The translations under genes were made by a program, and so were the position numbers. A stretch of DNA of 10,152 bases from Candidatus Nealsoniibacteriota bacterium. GTDB taxonomy: Bacteria > Patescibacteriota > Minisyncoccia > Minisyncoccales > MHMH01. The stretch's first letter is position 1; every line of letters begins with the position of its first letter. The notes below the pieces were generated by a model, which had not been told where the DNA came from, did no database searches, and saw only the letters and a program-made list of their open reading frames with translations. Below are positions 1 to 5,836 of the stretch, one piece after another. Location: NCBI GenBank assembly GCA_016181985.1, contig JACOYG010000025.1:1-10152 (forward strand), in the 5' to 3' direction.

Positions 1-144
1 TTTTAGTTCTTTTATTTTCTTCTGAGAGAACAAAAGGCCGACTTCTTTAGTAAGTTTTTTTACTCTATTTATATAGACAAGATTCCTCGCCCTTCTTTTA
101 ATGCTTTGGCGCAGAGCTTTTTTAGCGCTTTTTATAATTGCCAT
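1..144 (-). CDS. rpsT: 30S ribosomal protein S20, N-terminal part (cut by window edge)
   Basis: Reading the reverse strand from the ATG at 144 gives an open frame to the window edge, 48 residues, starting MAIIKSAKKALRQSIKRRAR and continuing through basic segments with RVKKLTKEV. The opening IKSAKKxxRQS followed by a very basic helix is the hallmark of bacterial S20, which binds 16S rRNA in the body of the 30S subunit and helps early assembly. Full S20 is about 85-90 residues, so roughly half is visible. The gene lies 9 nt downstream of the uvrB stop on the same strand and could be cotranscribed with it. No Shine-Dalgarno is seen at a usable distance; the nearest AAGG lies about 17 nt upstream, and a TATAAT box lies 8 nt before the ATG. 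Identification is by recognition of the N-terminal pattern. Confidence 0.88.
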   Translation of the reverse strand, partial: MAIIKSAKKALRQSIKRRARNLVYINRVKKLTKEVGLLFSQKKIKELK

Positions 145-152
145 AAGTTTAT

Positions 153-158
153 ATTATA
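153..158 (-). promoter_or_regulatory. TATAAT box just upstream of rpsT
   Basis: On the minus strand the perfect hexamer TATAAT sits 8 nt before the rpsT ATG, straddling the end of uvrB. If used as a -10 box the transcript would start at or next to the start codon (leaderless). No convincing -35 is seen 16-18 nt upstream, and the area is AT-rich, so chance occurrence is quite possible. Confidence 0.25.
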
Positions 159-2043
159 TTACCTTTTTAGCATCTTTGATTTTTAAAATCAAGTCCCTCA
201 CCGCAGAAGCTCGTTCAAAATCAAGATTGCGCGCCGCTGTTGCCATCTCCTCTTTCAAAATTTTTATATCATTAATTACTCCGAATTCGTAATTGATTTC
301 TTTATTTTTACACATAAACGGCCAGTCCTTGATCTCCGTGAATACCTGGCTGGGCGCAATGTTATATTTTTTATTGTAGTCTTGCTGAATTTTTCTTCTG
401 CGTAAAATTTCTTTAATAGCCGATTTCATGGAGTAAGTTTCTTTGTCGGCATACATAATAATGTGGCCGTCCTTGTGCCTTGCCGCTCTGCCCATTGTTT
501 GAATAAGAGTGGTTTCATTCCTTAAAAATCCTTCTTTGTCAGCATCCAAAATAGCCACCAATGTAACTTCGGGCAAATCCAGCCCTTCCCTTAGAAGGTT
601 GATTCCCACTAAAACATCGTACTTTCCCTCCCTGAAGTCTTTGATAATTTTTGGCCTTTCCAGGGTTTTTATTTCCGAGTGCAGCCACTGGGCATTAATT
701 TTTTCTTGGGCCAGATAATCAGAAACCGCTTCCGCCAATCTTTTAGTCAGGGTTACCACCAGGACTCTTTGTTTTTTCTCGCGTCTTTTTTTGATTTCGC
801 AGATCAGGTCTTTTATTTGGTTTTTTGTCGGCCTGATTTCGATTGACGGCTCCAGTAAGCCGGTGGGCCGGATCAGCTGCTCTACGATGGGGTTGCTTTT
901 TTCGTAAGATCCGGGAGTTGCTGAAACGTAAATAGTTCTAGGCGTCCTTTCTTCAAATTCGGAAAATTTAAGAGGCCTGTTATCTATTGCAGACGGCAAG
1001 CGAAAGCCATACTTTATTAAAGTATCCTTTCTAGCCCTGTCTTGTACGGCCATAGCGTGAAGTTGGGGCAAGGTCATGTGAGATTCGTCCACGAAAACTA
1101 AAGAGTCCTTGGGAAAATACTCGGTCAGAGCGTAAGGAGCTTGGCCGGGCTTTCTAAACTCCAAGTGGCTCGAATAGTTTTCAATGCCATGGCAGTAGCC
1201 CGTCTCTTTAAGCATTTCTATGTCGTAATTGGTTCTTTGCTCCAATCTTTGAGTCTCCAATAATTTTTTTTGTTTTTTCAGCTCTCTTAACCTTTCTTGC
1301 AGTTCTAATTTTATATTTTCAATCGCAATGGCTATTTTATCTTGCGGAGCCACCCAGAAATGCGCTGGGAAAATTCGGCAATCGGGGCTGGTAATTTGAT
1401 CGCCGTCCATTTCTATTTTTAACACGCCTTGGCCGGTTACCAGGCGAACTTCAATAATGTCGCCTCTAACTCGGAAGGTCCCCGGTTTAAATTCGATGTC
1501 ATTTCTTTGGTATTGCAAAGAAATCAGGCGGGCGATCAGGTCGCTTCTTTTTATTTTTTGCCCTTGCCTTAGTTCTAAAGAAACATTTTGGTAGTTTTCC
1601 GGAGAGCCGATATTGTAAATACAAGAAACAGAGGCGACAACGATTACGTCCCTTCTTGTTAACAAGTCCTGAGTTGCGGCGTGCCGCATTTTATCCAACT
1701 CTTCATTAATCTTGGCGTCCTTTTCTATATATGTGTCTGTTTGGGGGATATAGGCCTCCGGCTGGTAATAATCGTAGTAAGAAACGAAATAATGGATGGC
1801 GTTATTGGGGAAAAAATCTTTAAATTCCTGATAAAGCTGGGCGGCCAATGTTTTATTGTGGGAGATGATCAGGGCGGGTTTTTGGATTTTTTCAATCACG
1901 TTAGCCATAGTGAATGTCTTGCCCGAGCCCGTCACGCCCAAAAGCACCTGGCGCGGAACGCCGGTTTTCAGATTTTTTACCAGTTTTTCGATCGCCTGCG
2001 GCTGATCGCCTTTCGGCTTAAATTTGGAATAAAGCTTAAACAT
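154..2043 (-). CDS. uvrB: UvrABC system protein B (excision nuclease helicase subunit)
   Basis: 629 residues, full length though slightly shorter than the usual 650-690. UvrB is the damage-verifying DEAD-like helicase of nucleotide excision repair: it is loaded by UvrA, inserts a beta-hairpin between the strands and recruits UvrC. Visible motifs in order: Walker A GVTGSGKT (36-43), the aromatic beta-hairpin YYDYYQPEAYIP (89-100), motif II VFVDESH (317-322), motif III SATPG (374-378), motif V INLLREGLDLPEV (481-493), motif VI QTMGRAARH (515-523), and a C-terminal UVR domain (about 590-625) that normally contacts UvrC. All key residues are intact. The ATG at 2043 is favoured because the protein then begins FKLYSKFKPKGDQPQAI, the standard UvrB N-terminus. 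No Shine-Dalgarno precedes it, and only 14 bp separate it from the divergent ruvA. uvrA and uvrC are not in the window. Confidence 0.98.
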   Translation of the reverse strand: MFKLYSKFKPKGDQPQAIEKLVKNLKTGVPRQVLLGVTGSGKTFTMANVIEKIQKPALIISHNKTLAAQLYQEFKDFFPNNAIHYFVSYYDYYQPEAYIPQTDTYIEKDAKINEELDKMRHAATQDLLTRRDVIVVASVSCIYNIGSPENYQNVSLELRQGQKIKRSDLIARLISLQYQRNDIEFKPGTFRVRGDIIEVRLVTGQGVLKIEMDGDQITSPDCRIFPAHFWVAPQDKIAIAIENIKLELQERLRELKKQKKLLETQRLEQRTNYDIEMLKETGYCHGIENYSSHLEFRKPGQAPYALTEYFPKDSLVFVDESHMTLPQLHAMAVQDRARKDTLIKYGFRLPSAIDNRPLKFSEFEERTPRTIYVSATPGSYEKSNPIVEQLIRPTGLLEPSIEIRPTKNQIKDLICEIKKRREKKQRVLVVTLTKRLAEAVSDYLAQEKINAQWLHSEIKTLERPKIIKDFREGKYDVLVGINLLREGLDLPEVTLVAILDADKEGFLRNETTLIQTMGRAARHKDGHIIMYADKETYSMKSAIKEILRRRKIQQDYNKKYNIAPSQVFTEIKDWPFMCKNKEINYEFGVINDIKILKEEMATAARNLDFERASAVRDLILKIKDAKKVI

Positions 2044-2051
2044 GCTAAAAT
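2024..2051 (+). promoter_or_regulatory. Candidate leaderless promoter of ruvA
   Basis: TTGGAA (2024-2029, 4/6 to TTGACA), a 16-nt spacer and TAAAAT (2046-2051, 5/6 to TATAAT) lie inside the first codons of the divergent uvrB and the 14-bp gap. A start 7 nt after the box falls on the A of the ruvA ATG (2058). There is no Shine-Dalgarno. On the opposite strand TATTCT (2057-2052) lies 8 nt before the uvrB ATG and could serve uvrB, overlapping this box. Inferred from consensus only. Confidence 0.35.
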
Positions 2052-2057
2052 AGAATA

Positions 2058-2615
2058 ATGATTTACTCTTTAGCCGGTAAAATTACATATAAGGATGATA
2101 GGTCTTTAATCTTAGAAAATCAAGGGGTTGGCTATAAGGTTTTTTGTTCTCCGAGCACTCTAAGAAATGTTCCCGGCAGCCAAGAAATTAGAATTTTCAC
2201 CCATCTTCATTTAAGGGAAGACGCCATCGAGCTTTACGGGTTTTTAAATCAGGAGGAATTGGAACTCTTCGGAACGCTTAACGAGATTTCCGGCATCGGT
2301 CCTAAAACCGCCATGATGCTGGCATCTTTGGGATCGCTGGAAAAATTAAAAGAAATCATGGAATCGGGAAAACTGCCGCCGGAAATTAAGGGTATCGGCC
2401 AAAAAAGGATGCAAAAAATACTTTTAGAATTAACCGGCAAGATAAAAGATTTAAAGAAACCGGCCAAGATAAATTCGGCAGACGGCGCCACGGAGGCATT
2501 GGTGTCGCTTGGATTTTCAAGACAGAAAGCTCAGGATGCTTTAGCTAAAATTCCGGGAGAATTGCCTCGGGAAGAAAGGATAAAAACCGCCATCAAAATA
2601 TTAGGCCGCTCTTGA
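2058..2615 (+). CDS. ruvA: Holliday junction branch migration protein RuvA
   Basis: 185 residues, against about 190-205 in typical RuvA. RuvA tetramers hold the Holliday junction in a square plane and load the RuvB motor. Domain I is an OB fold (1-63) with the typical opening MIYSLAGKIT, the VGYKVF strand, and HLREDAIELYGF. Domain II has two helix-hairpin-helix motifs, LNEISGIGPKTAMMLA (74-89) and LPPEIKGIGQKRMQKILLEL (106-125), which bind junction DNA by the backbone. After a short linker the three-helix domain III (about 140-185, EALVSLGFSRQKAQDAL) is the RuvB contact. All three domains are present. No ruvB or ruvC adjoins it: the gene is divergent from uvrB and convergent with the ftsH-like gene, so it is separated from the usual ruvCAB cluster in this window. 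It has no visible Shine-Dalgarno. Confidence 0.97.
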   Translation: MIYSLAGKITYKDDRSLILENQGVGYKVFCSPSTLRNVPGSQEIRIFTHLHLREDAIELYGFLNQEELELFGTLNEISGIGPKTAMMLASLGSLEKLKEIMESGKLPPEIKGIGQKRMQKILLELTGKIKDLKKPAKINSADGATEALVSLGFSRQKAQDALAKIPGELPREERIKTAIKILGRS

Positions 2616-2633
2616 CTCGACTTAAATAGTAAA

Positions 2634-2656
2634 AGCGCCCAGTTAATCTAGGCGCT
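2634..2656. terminator. Bidirectional hairpin terminator between ruvA and ftsH
   Basis: AGCGCC (2634-2639) pairs with GGCGCT (2651-2656). After one mismatch, AG/CT extends the stem and leaves the loop TTAAT. T-rich sequence follows on the plus strand (CTTTGTTAATTTATTTT) and, reading the other way, TTTTACTATTT follows on the minus strand. It lies 18 nt past the ruvA stop and 15 nt past the ftsH stop, the right place to end both convergent genes. The T tracts are interrupted, so strength is uncertain. Confidence 0.65.
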
Positions 2657-2671
2657 CTTTGTTAATTTATT

Positions 2672-4582
2672 TTAAGATATTATTTTTTCGAATTCCTGAT
2701 TCGTCAGCCTTTTCTTCTTAATCAATTCGTCGCGAAGCGCTATGAGTTTGGCCTTTGTTTCGTCTTCGCTTAATTCCCTACAAACCTCTTTATAATTATC
2801 GTCGATGATTCTTCTGATTTCATTGAACGCTTCATCGTATATTTTTGCCGCCCAGCCGCCAGCATCATAAATCTTCGCCATCGGTTTTTCCAGAGAAATG
2901 TGGCCAAGTCTGCTCATACCATATTCCACTACCATGTCGTAAGCAATAAAATTAGCCATTTTTATGTCGTTTTTAGCTCCGGTTGTAATTTCTTCTTCCC
3001 CAAAAAGAACGCTTTCTGCGGCTCTGCCAGCCATGCAGATTTTAATTTTTGCCGCGAGGCGTTTTCTGCTTTCAAGATAACGAGTCCTGCCCGGAGGATT
3101 ATATATCCAACCCAGAGCATGGGCTCGCGGCGATATGGAAATAATCTGGACGGGGTCTTCCGGTAAGTGTTTTTTCGCGATAAGAGCATGGCCAGCTTCA
3201 TGGCTGGATGTAATTTTAATATCTTCCTCGGTTAATTCATTGTTTTTTTCCGGCCCCATTAATGCCTTTTCGAATGAATTAAGAAAATCCTGCTGGGTTA
3301 TATTTTCTCGACCACTGAGGCCGGCCTGAATGGCAGCCATATTAACTAAGGTGGCGATTTGAGCTCCAGAGAAACCGACAGTCATCTCAGCAAGAGTTTG
3401 CATATCAACATCATCGGCTAATGGTTTTGGAGATGGCCTGCTGGTATGTACCCCGAAAATAGCTTTTCTTGATTCGACTTCCATTGGCAGCGGTATTTCT
3501 ATTTTTATATCTATTCTGCCCTCTCGAAGCAATGCTTTATCGATCGTCTCGAGCATATTGGTACTTCCCAAAACAAAGACCGGTAAATCTTCTTTTTCTA
3601 TTCTATCCATCAAACTCAAAAGTTTGTTAACAAGACTTTTCCTTTCACTGCCGCCTTCAAACGGGCTTAGCATGTCGCGGCGAGGAGCGGCGGAATCAAG
3701 CTCATCTATAAAAATGATTGACGGCGCAGCTCTAATGGCTTGTTCGAATAGAACATCGGCTTTCTTGCCGCCAACCCCGACAAACATCATGTGAAAGTCA
3801 GACCCTGAAATCGCAAAAAATGGTACCCCAGCTTCGCGAGCTAATGCTCTGGCGAGAAGAGTTTTTCCGGTGCCGGGGGGGCCGTATAAAACTCCGCCTT
3901 TGGGCATCCTCGCTTTCAGTTTTTTAAATTTTTCCGCCGATTTCAGAAAAGGAAGCACTTCTTCTTTTAATTCTTTTATCGCCGGTCCGAGTCCGGCCAC
4001 ATCTTCGAAGGTAACTTTTTGTCCAGCTAATTTTTTAGATAACTGTATGGCCGTAAATTCTTCTGTCATGGAATTAAGGCCGCCGCCGACAACAAACCAA
4101 GCAAACATCATCATCATAAGAATGCTTGTGATGCTCATCTGTATCCCCTGACCCAACTGGCTCACGAGCCAACCCCAAGGTAAAACAGCCTCTTCGCGGA
4201 CATTATATCCTAATTGTCTTAACCATTCCAATGGGCTTCCAACCATCGGGTTTGGGCTTGCTTCAAAGTATGTCCAACCTAACTTTCCTCCATCTTTGGT
4301 CTCAAATATTACCACGCGTCTTTCTGAGATCAGCACATTTAATCTTTTGTAAACTATGTTTTTATTGAAGTCTTGATTGATGGCTTTATTAATAAAGTCT
4401 GAATAAGAGAATTGTGGATATGTCGGTGTTTGGTCGAGTTTTTGAGTCACCGCGTACCCGACGGCAAATTGCATTACCGTCGCAAAAACTATAATACCCA
4501 ATGCGAAATAAATAAGCAGAGAAAGAGTTTTTGATATCCGCCGTTTAAAAATTTCCCGCAAAAACCTTCTTATCGCGTTCAT
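2672..4582 (-). CDS. ftsH: FtsH-type ATP-dependent membrane zinc metalloprotease, divergent
   Basis: 636 residues from the ATG at 4582. FtsH is a hexameric membrane protease that extracts and degrades membrane and short-lived cytosolic proteins. Membrane segments lie at about 19-44 (LSLLIYFALGIIVFATVMQF) and 147-167 (IQMSITSILMMMMFAWFVV), flanking an extracytoplasmic domain. The AAA+ module has Walker A GPPGTGKT (234-241), pore loop MFVGVGG (266-272), Walker B IIFIDE (289-294) and sensor TN (341-342). The protease has HEAGH (461-465) and the third zinc ligand Asp539 in TGAKND. In the SRH region LLREGRIDIKI the Arg corresponding to E. coli Arg312 is kept (Arg356) but the one corresponding to Arg315 is Ile359. 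The ATG at 4582 is chosen for its AAGGAGG; a longer frame from 4705 would add 41 residues and overlap the upstream gene. Confidence 0.93.
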   Translation of the reverse strand: MNAIRRFLREIFKRRISKTLSLLIYFALGIIVFATVMQFAVGYAVTQKLDQTPTYPQFSYSDFINKAINQDFNKNIVYKRLNVLISERRVVIFETKDGGKLGWTYFEASPNPMVGSPLEWLRQLGYNVREEAVLPWGWLVSQLGQGIQMSITSILMMMMFAWFVVGGGLNSMTEEFTAIQLSKKLAGQKVTFEDVAGLGPAIKELKEEVLPFLKSAEKFKKLKARMPKGGVLYGPPGTGKTLLARALAREAGVPFFAISGSDFHMMFVGVGGKKADVLFEQAIRAAPSIIFIDELDSAAPRRDMLSPFEGGSERKSLVNKLLSLMDRIEKEDLPVFVLGSTNMLETIDKALLREGRIDIKIEIPLPMEVESRKAIFGVHTSRPSPKPLADDVDMQTLAEMTVGFSGAQIATLVNMAAIQAGLSGRENITQQDFLNSFEKALMGPEKNNELTEEDIKITSSHEAGHALIAKKHLPEDPVQIISISPRAHALGWIYNPPGRTRYLESRKRLAAKIKICMAGRAAESVLFGEEEITTGAKNDIKMANFIAYDMVVEYGMSRLGHISLEKPMAKIYDAGGWAAKIYDEAFNEIRRIIDDNYKEVCRELSEDETKAKLIALRDELIKKKRLTNQEFEKIIS

Positions 4583-4591
4583 TCGTAATTT

Positions 4592-4598
4592 CCTCCTT
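4592..4598 (-). promoter_or_regulatory. Shine-Dalgarno that fixes the ftsH start
   Basis: AAGGAGG on the minus strand, 9 nt before the ATG at 4582. It decides between this start and the in-frame ATG at 4705: the shorter protein opens with a basic, positive-inside segment directly before the first membrane helix, as FtsH proteins do. Confidence 0.8.
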
Positions 4599-4630
4599 TT
4601 TGACAAAGAACTCAATAATTTATCGTAGCA

Positions 4631-4657
4631 AAAAGAGTAGACGGCGTCTACTCTTTT
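4631..4657 (-). terminator. Perfect 12-bp hairpin at the end of the lipoprotein gene
   Basis: AAAAGAGTAGAC (4631-4642) and GTCTACTCTTTT (4646-4657) are exact reverse complements around a 3-nt loop. On the minus strand the stem ends in a run of five T, the form of an intrinsic terminator. The lipoprotein stop codon TAG (4650-4648) lies inside the first arm. Being upstream of ftsH, it should separate or attenuate transcription between the two genes. Confidence 0.75.
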
Positions 4658-5775
4658 AACGGAACGGCGATGGCTTGTTCGAATTTTTGGGCGTAAATTC
4701 TCCACTCAACTCCGGCCTTTTTTAGCACGTCTACGGAGTTTATCATTGAGGAATATATGCTAATGGCGCTATCGTAATCATGCGCAACAACCATCACTAT
4801 GGGAGGGTCAAAAATTTTTGCGGCTGAAATCATGAGCGAACCGATAATTTGATAAGTAAATATTTTCAACTCTTCTTTTTGGCTATCGGTAAACTCATCA
4901 ATCAGTTCTCCGGTTTTTTTGTCGCGCACAGCCGAGTAATGAAGTTTTAGGTTGATGGCAAGGATTTTTTCTTTTCCCGCATTCACGTATTCAATTTCGA
5001 TTATTTTGAAATTAAGATAACCCAGATTATTAAAATATGAGACGAAGGATTCTTTATCGATGTCGGATATCTTAAAATCAAGAAGACCGCCGGGTATCGA
5101 GGCTGTGCCGAAAAGTTCAATGGTGGAGGGCGCTACTTTATAAAAAATTTCCCGTTCTACCGGATTAAGTAACTTCGGTTTTTCCATCCAATAATTTGGA
5201 TCAAACTTACCGGCTTTGATTTCCGGAATTTTATCTAGAGGAGACCTACGGATAAAAATAACGCCCTTGTAATTATCAACAATAATTATTCTTTCCGGAT
5301 TCAAGGTTCTTGCGGTATAAACAAAGAGAGATTTCAGCGCTACATCGTGCATCATTTTTTCTTCCAGAGGAGCGGCGGCATAAAAGAAATCAATATAAAA
5401 TACGGCAGTTTTTATTTTTTCGTTATATTCATATTTACCTATCTGGAAAATGAGAATTCCCTTTTTATTAAATTCTCCGACCAGAGATTTTAGGTCTTTT
5501 ATCGAGCTTAAATCAATATCCAGCAGGTCTTCTTGGTTTACGGAAAAATTCGGCTCCGGAATTTTATTTTGAACGAGTTTTGGATTGGGGGTCGGGACTG
5601 GAACGAAAATTGGAGTTTGGGTTGGCGTTGGTATCGGGGCAGGGGTAGGGTCGGGCGGAGTATCAGCTGGAACCGGCGTCGCATTCAGGGTTATTTTGGG
5701 CTCTATTGCCGGAGCTGGCCGGTTAAAACAGCCGCTCGCAGCAAGAATTAAAATTGCCGCAAAAAATAATCTCAT
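4648..5775 (-). CDS. Predicted lipoprotein with Pro/Thr-rich tether and duplicated domain, unknown function
   Basis: 375 residues; I do not recognise a named family. The N-terminus MRLFFAAILILAASGC is a lipoprotein signal peptide with lipobox LAASGC, predicting cleavage before Cys16 and lipid anchoring outside the cytoplasmic membrane. Residues about 18-75 are a Pro/Thr-rich linker with many PTP/PxP units, probably an extended tether. Then two segments resemble each other: about 84-183 and about 236-349. Each has an opening helix with a conserved F-x-x-x-G pattern, strands (KYEYNEKIKTAVFYIDF; IEYVNAGKEKILAINLKLHY), a helix, and an ending strand (ERIIIVDNYKGVIFIRRS; PIVMVVAHDYDSAISIYSS). This suggests an internal duplication. 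The start is supported by AAGGAG 6 nt upstream. It precedes ftsH on the same strand but a terminator lies between. Possible roles include an envelope adaptor or sensor; none can be asserted. Confidence 0.85.
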   Translation of the reverse strand: MRLFFAAILILAASGCFNRPAPAIEPKITLNATPVPADTPPDPTPAPIPTPTQTPIFVPVPTPNPKLVQNKIPEPNFSVNQEDLLDIDLSSIKDLKSLVGEFNKKGILIFQIGKYEYNEKIKTAVFYIDFFYAAAPLEEKMMHDVALKSLFVYTARTLNPERIIIVDNYKGVIFIRRSPLDKIPEIKAGKFDPNYWMEKPKLLNPVEREIFYKVAPSTIELFGTASIPGGLLDFKISDIDKESFVSYFNNLGYLNFKIIEIEYVNAGKEKILAINLKLHYSAVRDKKTGELIDEFTDSQKEELKIFTYQIIGSLMISAAKIFDPPIVMVVAHDYDSAISIYSSMINSVDVLKKAGVEWRIYAQKFEQAIAVPLKE

Positions 5776-5805
5776 TTTATTCTCCTTTTAAAGAGCTTTG
5801 CTTTT

Positions 5806-5835
5806 ATTATAACTTTTAAGCTAAGATAAAAGCAA
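5806..5835 (-). promoter_or_regulatory. Promoter of the lipoprotein gene
   Basis: On the minus strand a perfect -10 TATAAT (5811-5806) follows TTGCTT (5835-5830, 3/6 to consensus) with an 18-nt spacer. A transcript starting a few bases on would have a leader of about 25 nt containing the AAGGAG before the ATG at 5775. The -35 is poor but the -10 and its distance to the gene are good. It lies in the 61-bp gap shared with the divergent murE-like gene. Confidence 0.5.
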
Positions 5836-5836
5836 G

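Noticed and set aside
1681..2058. Plus-strand frame of 125 residues opposite uvrB, ending at the ruvA start
   Set aside because: A shadow of the conserved UvrB N-terminal half with no motif of its own.
4583..4630. Promoter for ftsH in the gap after the hairpin
   Set aside because: Only weak -10-like hexamers (TACGAT, TAAATT) and no matching -35 were found.
4583..4705. Extension of the ftsH frame by 41 residues to an ATG at 4705
   Set aside because: It overlaps the 3' end of the lipoprotein gene and runs through its terminator hairpin; the ATG at 4582 has a near-perfect Shine-Dalgarno and gives a normal FtsH N-terminus.
5533..5791. Glycine/valine-rich plus-strand frames opposite the lipoprotein
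   Set aside because: They are the complement of the Pro/Thr linker and signal peptide; low complexity and no ribosome binding site.
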